A stretch of DNA of 51,500 nucleotides, taken from NCBI RefSeq assembly GCF_037975245.1, contig NC_092573.1, forward strand, positions 20,231,765 to 20,283,264. Direction: 5' to 3'. Positions 26,490-36,007 of this stretch are shown here, in pieces; within the stretch, counting starts at the first letter, position 1; every line of letters starts with the position of its first letter. Made by a program: the position numbers and the translations under genes. Source of the DNA: Apostichopus japonicus. Lineage: Eukaryota > Echinodermata > Holothuroidea > Aspidochirotida > Stichopodidae. The notes below the pieces were generated by a model that saw nothing but the letters and a program-made list of their open reading frames with translations, searched no databases and was not told the DNA's origin.

Positions 26490-27234
26490 CTACTAGTCCA
26501 TAAATTTGTTAGTACAATCATGGAGGTAAAAACCTCCATCATACAATGGTACAATGTCCTTTCTACGCTTCTGTAGCTCCGTAGTTAGCATCCAACATTG
26601 ATATTTCCGAATTCTACGGTCCAGCATGGAAGCCGTGAACTGCCGCTTCTAAAACTTGTTGACGATCTCGTGAACTTATGTTAAGTCGGAGGAAACTGAA
26701 TATAGCAGTTTGTCGATCATTTAACCATGCTTTGACTCAGTGATCATATAGAAGCTGGAATCTTACAATAAACAATTAAACAATGTGAAGCGTGTCACAG
26801 TGACAATAGCATTTGATATTTACATGTTATTCAGTATATCACGCCTTTTTGACAGTAATCACAAACACATTCTTTCTATATTTTTCAGAGACCCACGAGT
26901 TATCATTTTAAAAGGTTTGAAATTCTGACACTCTTCAAAATGCGGCAGTATTTAATTTTTAATTTTATTCAGTTCCATATCAACAGCGTAATGATATAGC
27001 TACATTCCATTTTTTGACATTCAACATATTAAATATCACTTGTGTATTTAACGTTACTTGATCGTGATGTAGTTTGCAATAATTTACAGGAAAATTCGTT
27101 TCATATATATAACTATTGGAGAATAAAACCATTACCTTGATCCGGCACATGCACATGGATTTCGCTGTGTGTGCTACGTATTGTAATGTAGGCGCTCTAT
27201 TTTTGCCTTTATACGGCACTTATGTATGTTTATT

Positions 27235-27237
<3 letters not shown>
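26490..27237. other. Non-coding DNA
   Basis: No gene, RNA or array recognised. Confidence 0.4.
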
Positions 27238-27308
<71 letters not shown>

Positions 27309-27430
27309 ATCGTAATGAGTTTGTAAATCAAGAACAGTGAAACAAACTTTCAGCCTCCACCAGGATTCGAGCCACGGGCCTCCCGCTCTGTACGCGGACA
27401 CCCTAACCACTAGGCTATATGGACGCTGAT
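27238..27430 (-). mobile_element. tRNA-derived SINE ending in an (AT)n tract
   Basis: On the minus strand the head contains an A-box-like tagcctagtggttaggg (27401-27417) and a B box ggctcgaatcc (27363-27373) around gagcgggaggcccgtggctc, a common animal SINE head. The body is short (to about 27305) and passes directly into a 67-bp pure (AT)n tract at 27238-27304, which takes the place of the usual tail. The tract probably seeded from, or was the target for, the SINE 3' end. Confidence 0.75.
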
Positions 27431-27774
27431 TGTATGTCCAGAGGTTCGAAACCGGTAAGGAAGGTCTATATGTTTGGGACTTGCTATTCTGTTTATTTAA
27501 GACTTGCATGTGTCTCAAGCATGAATGTATTACGGTACCCTCACAGGATAATACTTCCGTGTCTCAGGTATGCATTTCTTTAATGGAATTATATAACGGA
27601 CACAGGACAATCTTAGCTATTATATATTTGCATATAGGTGCGTGATTTTTACAAACACCACACGTGAATATGCCAATTTTTTGGCATAATGCTTATTTTC
27701 TCAAGCGATATAAATTATTTCGACATTTCCGTAAAAACTAAACAGTAATGAACGTCGTTTATACGTATTATACA

Positions 27775-27910
27775 CAGGGACGTAACTAAGGCCTGATGAT
27801 TGAGAGTGGGTGGGGGGGGGGAGATGTAGTGGCTGAAATTCCAACTGGATGGGATTTGGAGCCAGAAAATTCCGACTGCTGCCTTGTAACCCGCAGCCCC
27901 CCCCCCCACA
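27775..27910 (+). mobile_element. Partial hAT-like end
   Basis: The sequence cagggacgtaactaagg at 27775-27791 resembles the cagtggcgtagctagg ends, and is followed by a poly-G run (27812-27821) and a poly-C run (27897-27907) as in the other copies. No matching right end was found, so this may be a truncated copy. Confidence 0.4.
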
Positions 27911-27931
27911 CCCTACTCGTCAACGATACAG

Positions 27932-27960
27932 TCAGTGTCAGTCAGTCAGTCAGTCAGACA
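27932..27960. repeat. (GTCA)n microsatellite
   Basis: Six to seven cagt/gtca tetranucleotides. Confidence 0.85.
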
Positions 27961-28248
27961 CTCCATCTTTCGCGACTGCACTTTTGTTTTTTTGGTACAT
28001 TTGTACCGATGGCCCTCACTTCACAAATTTATTAATCACTCTGGTTAGCGAGTAAGCAATGAGTATAAGTTATCAGCTTGATAGGCTACATAGACTACCA
28101 ACTAAAAAAGCTATGTTAATGTAACAAAGGGGAAAACCTTTCTTTTTCAACAAATTATATTCGAAGACATAGTGAACTACCCCAAAATACAGTGCTTTTT
28201 CCTAGCGCGCTTAATATTATTTTCTTGGGGGGGGGGCTATTTATCACT

Positions 28249-28740
28249 CACATGAAAAAAATTCAATTGTTCACTTCATTCCAACTGAGCATTGGGAATG
28301 AAGTGAACAGTCAAACATTTTGCAGAAAAATGTTGAGTTGACGAGATACGATAAGTTGCCAATTAAACATTTTGCAGAAAATTTTACAATTGCTCAATTG
28401 GGATGAAGTGAACAATTGAACATTTTGCCAAAAACATGTCCAATTAACGAGATAAGATAAGTTGTCCATTGAACATTTTGCAGAAAATTGTTCAATTGCT
28501 CAGATGGAATGAAGTGAACAAGTGAACAATTTGCAGCAAAATGTCCAATACACGAGATATGATAAGTTGTCAATTAAACATTTTCAAAAATTGTTCAATT
28601 GCTCAGTTTAAGCAACTAAGCAATCCAACATTTTTCTGTTTTTTTTTGGATAAGATTTTATCTTGCTATTTTAACAATTTACTGAAAAATTTCACTTTAT
28701 GGGCAAAGTTTTTCTTATGTTGATGGCCATTTTAAGCTTC
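28249..28740. repeat. 106-bp tandem repeat with unique right end, copy 1
   Basis: Three head-to-tail units begin at 28296, 28402 and 28507, each containing gaatgaagtgaacaa, aacattttgcagaaaa, acgagatatgataagttgt and ttgttcaattgctcag. To the left, 28269-28308 forms a perfect 14-bp hairpin, gttcacttcattcc/ggaatgaagtgaac, with a 12-base loop. A non-repeated right end follows to about 28740 (gggcaaagtttttcttatg). The same unit plus the same right end recurs once at 49.36-49.6 kb, so the family is dispersed and only this copy has been amplified. Confidence 0.85.
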
Positions 28741-29229
28741 CGTAGAATAACATTGAGCGTTTTAATTGTATACGTTGTACAGTAGTTTATTAGGCATTTT
28801 TTTTAGAGTATTCAAAATCACACGAAGTTTTGTAAGGTGGAGTATAAGAACCGCGAGATACAATTTCTTAATATGACAAGGAAAACGTGGTAAATATGAC
28901 TGATTAAAGGTCAAGTTTGACCGAAAATTGTAGGTCACTCACAAGTAGCAAGAATTTATGAAAAATAGAGTGCCACAGTCGGAAATTCTGTACTCATAAG
29001 CGTACGTATACAATTTTAAACTAAGGCTGATGGGTACAGTTTCTTCCTCGTTATGATACCCCACTATAATTTTCAGTTGATATAATCAACATATTATGTT
29101 AAATTAAAAGTAAGTATAGGTATCATCAACCTATATATGAAATTGATCGCAGAGTCAATCAGGCGTAATAGATTTAGGGAGGGGAAATTGATTGTGGGGT
29201 GAGGGGCTTCGAGTTCAAATACGTATACT
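28741..29229. other. Non-coding DNA
   Basis: No feature recognised. Confidence 0.35.
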
Positions 29230-30910
29230 CATCAAAAGTAGTCTGTAATGGCCCCAAATTACGGCATGCTGTAATTGCTGGAAGTTTTCAAAAAAGTCCT
29301 TTCCTGAAGGTGTTCACTCTCCATATTGTTCGCTGACATTATAAACACACACAACAAGATGCATGACTAAATTTCCCAGTTAGGTAAATTTCCTCCAAGG
29401 TGGTTAATAAAACAGTTTAAAAATTTTAACATAAGGTGACCATATTTTAATATGTAGCATATATGGGACCAATAAATCATACTTAGTATGATAGTAATAT
29501 TTAGTAGTGTAGGGTCTACTCGTTTGTATTGGGCTTTAACCTATTGAAGTTGCATATAACAAGGTTTAAACCTAACTGGAGACCAAAACTTCCCGGTATG
29601 TAACACCTTTCGAAAAATAAATGAAGAGGCGCGGGAGGGGCGGGGGGGGGGTTGGTCGGGGGTCGGACAGAGGATTCAAGAAACTTATATATTGGCTTCT
29701 TAAATAGTGCAGTTCCTAAAGGGTCTACTCGTTTGTATTGGATTTTAATGCCTTCTAAATCGCTTAATTTTCAAACGGTTTCTGTGACGACTACTATATT
29801 TCAGTCATACTTTCCCAAGCGTGGGCACAATTCTCCTAAGCGTGGGCACAATAAAGTTACTGTCACACATGCATATTAACCAATATGTATATGTGTATCT
29901 ATGTATATGTGTCGGGGGGGGGGGGGGTCGGGTGTCGGAAAGAGGATTCAAGAAAGTATGTAATATATAGGCTTCTTTAATAGTGCAGTTCCTAAAGGGT
30001 CTACTCGTTTGTATTGGGTTTTAATTCCTTCTAAATTGCTTAATTTTTCAAACGGTTTCTGTGAAGACTACTATATTTCAGTGATACTTTCCCAAGCATG
30101 GGCACAATTCCCCTAAGCGTGGGCACAATAAAGTTACTGTCACACATGCATGTTAACAATATGTATATGTGTATATATGTATATGTGTCGGGGGGGGGGG
30201 GTCGGGGTCGGACAGAGGATTCAAGAAAGTATGTAATATATAGGCTTCTTAAATAGTGCAGTTCCTAAAGGGTCTACTCGTTTGTATTGGGTTTTAATGC
30301 TTTCTAAATCGCTTAATTTTCGAACAGTTTCTGTGAAGACTACTATATTTCAGTCATACTTTCCCAAGCGTGGGCACAATTCTCCTAAGCGTGGGCACAA
30401 TAAAGTTACTGTCACACATGCATGTTAACCAATATGTACGGTTTCTGTGAAGACTACTATATTTCAGTGATACTTTCCCAAGCGTGGGCACAATTCCCCT
30501 AAGCGTGGGCACAATAAAGTTACTGTCACACATGCATGTTAACAATATGTATATGTGTATATATGTATATGTTTCAGGGGGGGGGGGGGGTCGGGGGTCG
30601 GAAAGAGGATTCAAGAAAGTATTTAATATATAGGCTTCTTAAATAGTGCAGTTCCTAAAGGGTCTACTCGTTTGTATTGGGTTTTAATGCTTTCTAAATC
30701 GCTTAATTTTCGAACAGTTTCTGTGAAGACTACTATATTTCAGTCATACTTTCCCAAGCGTGGGCACAATTCTCCTAAGCGTGGGCACAATAAAGTTACT
30801 GTCACACATGCATGATAACCAATATGTATATGTGTAGTGTATGCGGCTGCGTACATTATACATATGTTGTCTATGTATATATGCTAATCGTACATATGTC
30901 TGTATCTGAG
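29230..30910 (+). repeat. Dispersed repeat, direct copy 1, with expanded minisatellite
   Basis: The left part (29230-29600) starts near agtagtctgtaatggcc and includes gttcactctccatattgttc and ggtgaccatattttaatatg. The middle is the 272-bp minisatellite. The right part, near 30832, holds agtgtatgcggctgcgtac. All three parts recur in the same order at 30.92-31.6 kb, so this is one element whose inner unit has expanded. Its class is unknown; no reading frame or terminal repeat of a known family was seen. Confidence 0.75.
29671..30830. repeat. 272-bp minisatellite, four copies plus a partial
   Basis: Units start with aggattcaagaaa at 29671, 29943, 30216 and 30606. Each ends in a poly-G run of 10-14 next to gtatatgtgtatatatgtat and contains a doubled phrase, aagcgtgggcacaat. 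The third unit is longer because about 120 bp (from gtttctgtgaagactacta to the poly-G) is duplicated inside it at 30438-30560. Unit-to-unit identity is high, so the expansion is recent. Confidence 0.9.
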
Positions 30911-31600
30911 ACTGTATCTGTGGACTGTATTGGCCGCAAATTAAGCAACTTGCAATAATTGCTAGGAATGTTCAAAAAAATACTTTCCTTGGAGGTCTTC
31001 GCTCTCCAAATTGTTCTCAGACATTCTTAATGAACACAAAAGATGACTGAATGTCTAGTGAGGTAATTTTTCTTCCAACGAGGTAATATAACCGTTTAAG
31101 AATATTGACCAGGGGTGAGGTGATCATTTTTGAATATATGGCATATTTGGGCCAATACAGCATACTTTAATCCTTCTACATAACCTATATTAGTTGCATA
31201 TAACAAGTTTGAACCTAACTGGACACCCAAACTTCTCCCGTAGCAACGTAAACACCTTCAAAAATTAAACGGGTGAGGGGGGGGGGTCGGAGTGTTTGAA
31301 AGAGAATATAAGAAAGCATATGATGTATAGGCTTTTGTCTCACTTGCATTTTTTTCATGGGGCCTTCTCGTTTGTACATGTAAAATGCCTTCCAAATTGT
31401 TAAATTTAAGAACAGGTTTCATGACAACTAGCCTAATATATTTCAATCATACTTTCCCAAGCGTGGGCACAATTCCCTAAGCGTGGCACAATACGGATCA
31501 TATGTATATATGTGTGTGTTTAGTGTACGCGGCTGCGTGCAGTACACCTTGTATATGTTCATTTTAATCGTTACGTCTGTATCTAGCCGGTAAGCAATAG
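30911..31600 (+). repeat. Dispersed repeat, direct copy 2
   Basis: A more diverged copy of the element at 29.23 kb, with a single minisatellite unit (about 31277-31495, including aagcgtgggcacaattccc) and the same right part, tagtgtacgcggctgcgtgc near 31519. Since it has one unit, it shows the likely unexpanded state. Confidence 0.75.
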
Positions 31601-31984
31601 GCCCTACCTACAAGTTGTTTTTCATTCTATATATTAATCTTCGTGGCATTGTTCCACTAATTTTGAGGTGAATGTTTGTAAAACGTTTCCATGTTTGAAT
31701 TCAGAGTTCAATAACATTATCTACAATAGAAAATTTTCAATAGAAATGAACGTGGAACACATTTCTGGCGTCAACATGTGTCATTTATTTACACTTGCTT
31801 TCTATCGCTGCAACAGAAACATTTGCAGCAATGAATAAGAGAGGAAAGGGAGAGCAAAATCGTTATTAAGTTGTCGCATTCCTGCAGTAAAGAGTGCACC
31901 GTCTTAACTACAAATTTATAAATATATACTTTGTACCTCGTAAAACGTGTTTGGTAAAGTATGTTCTTTACTTTGAATCTTTTA

Positions 31985-32285
31985 CTTGCGGTTGTTAAGA
32001 TTTTACACCCCAATACAAAACCAGTATATCCCGCTCCAATGGTTTGCTGTTTTGGCCACTAATATGCCAGGTATTCAAATATGGTCACCTTTGATACAAC
32101 AACAAAAATATTGTATTTGTATTACCACCCTTGAGGAAATTAACATTCAGTCATTTTATGTCTTTAATTTAGAAAGTATGAGAACAATTTGGAAAGTAAA
32201 GACCTCCTGGAAGGTAATTTTTGTAAACTTCTGGCAGTTATATATAGCGTACTATAATTTGTGGCATATGCAGACTACCTTTCAT
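31985..32285 (-). repeat. Dispersed repeat, inverted partial copy
   Basis: The reverse complement starts ggtagtctgcatatgcc and runs through aagtttac, cattcagtc-type text in inverse and ggtgaccatatttgaatac to a ttttgtattggggtgtaaaat end, matching the left part of the 29.23-kb element in order. The minisatellite unit and the right part are absent. Confidence 0.65.
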
Positions 32286-32533
32286 CCATTTAGCCACTGA
32301 CAAATTGCTCAACGGGCAAGTATTAGCTTTGAAGTTATGTTTTCAGGATCACCGCCCTATAAGTGTGTTATACATGTGCACATAATGGTAGCAGTGTTAT
32401 ACATATGAGCTGTTAATGTTACCCTAAAACTGTGGCTTTCTAGGCATTAACCCATCATTTCATGCTCACGACCCGACCTATAGCCAGATTGTTTAACAGT
32501 TCATATACTCCCTTAATGGGGTATAAGAGAATG

Positions 32534-32573
32534 TATAGCCATGGAGCTATAAACAGATAGCTCCATGGTATAG
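32534..32573. other. GGAG-core hairpin B
   Basis: Perfect 12-bp stem, ccatggagctat (32539-32550) and atagctccatgg (32557-32568), with loop aaacag. Its stem is the same as hairpin A at 10.56 kb plus two base pairs, and both are followed by tata, but the further flanks are unrelated. Confidence 0.75.
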
Positions 32574-32703
32574 CAAACGCTGATACGTGTGCGAAAATTA
32601 TCAAAGGAAAAAACAACCTCCCCGTGTGAAAAGAAAACAAAGAACAATAAGAAAGCAGACGTTAATTCAGTAAGAGTATACTATTACTTTCAAACGTATA
32701 TAG

Positions 32704-32740
32704 TATCAGCAGGGAGTTGTTATGCAACTCCCTGGTATTA
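32704..32740. other. GGAG-core hairpin C
   Basis: Perfect 10-bp stem, cagggagttg (32710-32719) and caactccctg (32725-32734), loop ttatg. A 3' gtatta can pair with a 5' tagtat through two wobble pairs. Arms share the GGAG/CTCC core with A and B but differ elsewhere. Confidence 0.75.
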
Positions 32741-32882
32741 GTCAGCCATACATTTCGTACGCTATTCACGGTCACATTATTAACCCTCTTGTTGTCATGC
32801 AAGCAGCTTTGACCGACTTTGAAAACAAGCGCGTTTTTTCATGCTGGTTTTGCTGTCGTTTGATTGGAGGATGAACAGCGAC

Positions 32883-32918
32883 TGATCAGGGAGGTCTAAA
32901 ATATCACCTCCCTGATCA
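32883..32918. other. GGAG-core hairpin D
   Basis: Perfect 13-bp stem, tgatcagggaggt (32883-32895) and acctccctgatca (32906-32918), with a 10-base AT-rich loop. Confidence 0.75.
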
Positions 32919-33171
32919 ACAGATGAGGGTTGTTCATTGCGGTTTCACAAATTCTCTACAATAAACCAATTGAATGCACTGTTCTGTTTGATACAGTATA
33001 AGGCAGGCCGTGTCGTGTATTTTCATTGTTGTATCTGCATATGCATCAAGAAGCAGATAAACCAAACACGTACCATACTAATCGGACATAAATAATAATA
33101 ATAAATAATAAAAAAACGTCAGGCCAACTTACTTTAACACATAAATAATTATACATAAAAAAGTTAGACAG

Positions 33172-33209
33172 ACAGATGAGGAGACCCGTGTATGTGTCTT
33201 CTCATCTGT
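33172..33209. other. GGAG-core hairpin E
   Basis: A 14-bp stem, acagatgaggagac (33172-33185) and gtcttctcatctgt (33196-33209), with one G/T mismatch and a 10-base loop. Fourth hairpin in 670 bp. Confidence 0.7.
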
Positions 33210-33424
33210 TTTCTCATGATTCCAGCGGTAGTTATAAGAATATCGATCAGCCATGCCAGAGCGCCAAACTTAATTCTTTGTGAGGGCGAGCTGTTTGTTG
33301 AGGTATTATGATCGAAGGCCCGCAACGTGAATTACGTTATAACTTACCAAAATGAGCAACCACGAGGAAATTTGCTGATACTCTCATAGAATTAGCTTGA
33401 GGAGTTTTGTTGGTTTGACGGCTG

Positions 33425-33425
33425 C

Positions 33426-33459
<34 letters not shown>

Positions 33460-33472
33460 TTATAACTGAACA
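33425..33472. repeat. Short (AT)n tract
   Basis: Alternating AT passing into tttatatatttataa. Confidence 0.9.
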
Positions 33473-33574
33473 AAGTATGAAATACATTGTGAGGTACATA
33501 TGGTTGTGTGTATGTGCAAGCCATGCACATTCACGTTGAAAGATATATGCTGTATAAGAACAATGTCAGATATT

Positions 33575-33800
33575 CAAATATGGTCATCTTTGCTCAAATC
33601 CTTTAACTTTTTTTTTATATTACCACGTGCACCCTGAAGGAAATTTACCTCACTGGACATTCAGTCATCTTGTATGTCCATTTACTAGAATTTCAAGAGA
33701 ACACTTTGGAAGAGTTAAAACCTTTCTTTTTGAAAACTTCTAGCAAGTACTTTAGCATGCTATAATTACAGACGAACATATAATGAACCGAATAGGCAGA
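33575..33800 (-). repeat. Dispersed repeat, second inverted partial copy
   Basis: The reverse complement carries gtctgtaatta, gcatgct, gctagaagttttca, cattcagtc in inverse and atgaccatatttgaat, in the same order as the left part of the 29.23-kb element. Confidence 0.65.
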
Positions 33801-33944
33801 TGATTGTCTCGGTAAAAATTACCCGTGGGTATAAATTAAATGTGACGTATATGGGCGTTGTAATCATACCGTAATCACGTTCTGTGTATTTTTTGAAATT
33901 TCCGACGCTTAAGTTCATATTAATCATCTCTTAAATTCCGAATC

Positions 33945-34790
33945 TTTATTGAGTCAACGTAAGCGAAGTTGATGTAATCATGCTGTACTGACACTCGTGG
34001 TATGTGTATGCTCTGCGCTCGACGCGTAAGTGAATCGTAATCTTCCCGTAAATTCCGAATTCAGTGGAGAATACATTCAACGTAAACGCAATGCGTAAGT
34101 TGGTGTAATCATGCTGTAATCCCGTGGTGTGCATGCTTCGGAATTTCCGACGTGTATATCCTAAACATGCCGTACTGTGCCTGTTTCAGGTGAACGAAAA
34201 TAACTTAAACTTGACGTTTAAGGATTTCGTAATCAATACGTAAACGCTGAAATGAACGTATTTGGGTATTTGTAAGTTAATTGTAAATATACAGTAAATT
34301 TTTTAACTGCACTCGTTTCAGCCAACGTAAATGTTGAAATTTTGTTCATGAGATGCAGTCACAGGGTAATATCATTATCGGAAAGATTGACATGAGAATT
34401 GTGTCCAGTGTTTTATTTCATGGAACAATCAACGTTAACGTCATGCTTAAGTTTGGCGAAGTTTGTTGTAAACGCGTTGTATCTATGCTACGAGTTTCCG
34501 ATGTGTAAGATAATCGTAATCCTGTCGTAAATTTCTTCGTGGCGAGATTAAGGTCAACGTAAACGTGGAGAAGAAATAAGTTTTAATAAATACGAAAGTA
34601 ATTATTAACTTCCGATATGTAAGTTGTCATAAACGTAACGGAAATCTGTTGTTCCGTGTTTACAATGTTTACGGATGCGTAATCACATCGTAAACGCGTT
34701 GTTCCAAAATGTACGGGTTTCCGATGTTTAAGGTGACCGTAAGCAAGACGTAAACATCCAAGGACTGTGCTTACGATAACTTAAATGCGT
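33945..34790. repeat. CGTAA-rich tandem repeat, period about 124 bp, copy 2
   Basis: Degenerate units can be aligned from tcaacgtaaacg at 33956, 34080, 34430 and 34552. A unit contains caacgtaaacgc, atgcgtaagt, tgtaatcatgctgtaatc, tttccgatgtgtaag and cgtaaattccgaattc. CpG density is far above the flanks. The related block at 19.48-19.98 kb shows that the family is dispersed. Confidence 0.7.
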
Positions 34791-34799
34791 GTCTTTTTC

Positions 34800-35245
34800 C
34801 CGTGTGTTGAAGTATTGTGAAAAACATGGTTTGCACAATCTGACCCCTGGTGAACTCATACGACCATTCATCTCCGCCCGCAACATTATAGGCTTTTTGT
34901 ACTCAATGTGGTACAATTACATACCATATATGTGATCTGTCCAAACTTCCCTTGCGATATTATGTTTAGAAAGGTGCGTTTGTGTAGAGAGACAGGTATA
35001 AGAGGAGTGAAGTAAATGTTTGTCATAGGTTGACTTCAAATGACCTTTGACCTCAACCAAAAGCAACAGTAGGCTCCTTAACTTTGATATCTACATCTAC
35101 AAACAAAAAAAAAGAGATATTTCCGAGCTTCCTTTCTTGCAATATCATATTTACAAGGTTTTCACGATTTGACCCTTGGTGACCCCAGTTGAACATTGAC
35201 CTTAAAATTCAACATTTTAACTCTAATTTATAATCTTTTCAATTA
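34800..35245. repeat. Dispersed repeat in two diverged tandem halves
   Basis: Two stretches share the same ordered phrases. Near 34825-34975 are catggtttgcacaatctgacc, then ggctttttgtact, then cttcccttgcgatatta. Near 35030-35190 are tgacctttgacctcaacc, then ggctccttaact, then cttgcaatatcatatt, then aaggttttcacgatttgacc. This looks like a common interspersed repeat, non-coding and old. Confidence 0.5.
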
Positions 35246-35249
35246 AGAA

Positions 35250-35398
35250 AGTAATTTCAGATGGGAAAACCATAGATTGTTCTTGGATGAAAACCCCACC
35301 ATACATATGACCCGGCCGGGTATCGATCAGGAACCTCCCAATAGCTAAGCTTCATTACTTCAAATGCCACCGCCTTTATCCACTCGGCCACAGCACCG
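35250..35398 (-). mobile_element. tRNA(Ser/Leu)-like SINE
   Basis: The minus strand opens ggtgctgtggccgagtggat, which is an A-box region like that of class II (Ser/Leu) tRNAs, followed by a long variable segment and a decayed B box (ggttcctgatcgatacc) near 35317-35335. The body then carries ggttttcatccaagaacaat and ggttttcccatctgaaatta toward 35260. A decayed tRNA gene alone would not explain the body, so a SINE is more likely. Confidence 0.7.
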
Positions 35399-35399
35399 G

Positions 35400-35999
35400 T
35401 AACTATGGCCGTCAGAACTAAATGTTTAATTATTGGGTTGTCATAGGACATGGGTCCCCATTTGAAAATATAATCAAATTTTGTGGGTATATAACAAAGA
35501 AGACTTTACAGTTGCATCTCATGTTAAGTACCCATGCAAACAAAAAGTGAACCTTATGTGATAGAGTGCATTAGATGGACAACTCCCTCAAGAAATTAAG
35601 AAGTTACAGAAAATATTCCCCTCGCGAGATATCGTAATCTATATATAAAAAGTTTTGTGTTAAGAGGCTCTTAAAAATTAAGAGGCTGGCATTTCGTCAA
35701 TACGTCGGTGATATCATAAAGTGTCACAATGTGGGGAGACCATGGTTATGAGACGGTGTGTTAAAGCAACAAGTATATACACACGCACACAGGTGTGTTT
35801 TACATTCAGACTCATAACCCCATTGTTTTTGTCCATTGTTCAAATCCCTTAACAATGCCCTGAACAATAGAATTCTTCTGGTCAGAATACAAAATTAGCG
35901 CATGCTGATCGCCGGATATCATCGTTCAATTCGGTGGCGCGAAATGTTTTTTAAATGTTGGTAGAGAATTAATTAAAGCTATATCATGAACGCCATAAG
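35400..35999. other. Non-coding DNA
   Basis: No gene or repeat array recognised. Confidence 0.35.
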
Positions 36000-36007
36000 G
36001 TGTCTGG

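Noticed and set aside
30354-30614. 86-codon minus frame with a repeated IVPTL phrase
   Set aside because: It is read from the 272-bp minisatellite, whose doubled phrase gives the apparent protein repeat.
32534-33209. MicroRNA cluster interpretation of the four hairpins
   Set aside because: Stems of 10-14 bp are too short for Drosha/Dicer processing of about 22-nt products.
35320-35398. Possible tRNA-Ser or tRNA-Leu gene on the minus strand
   Set aside because: The B box is decayed and a SINE body follows directly, so a functional tRNA gene is unlikely.
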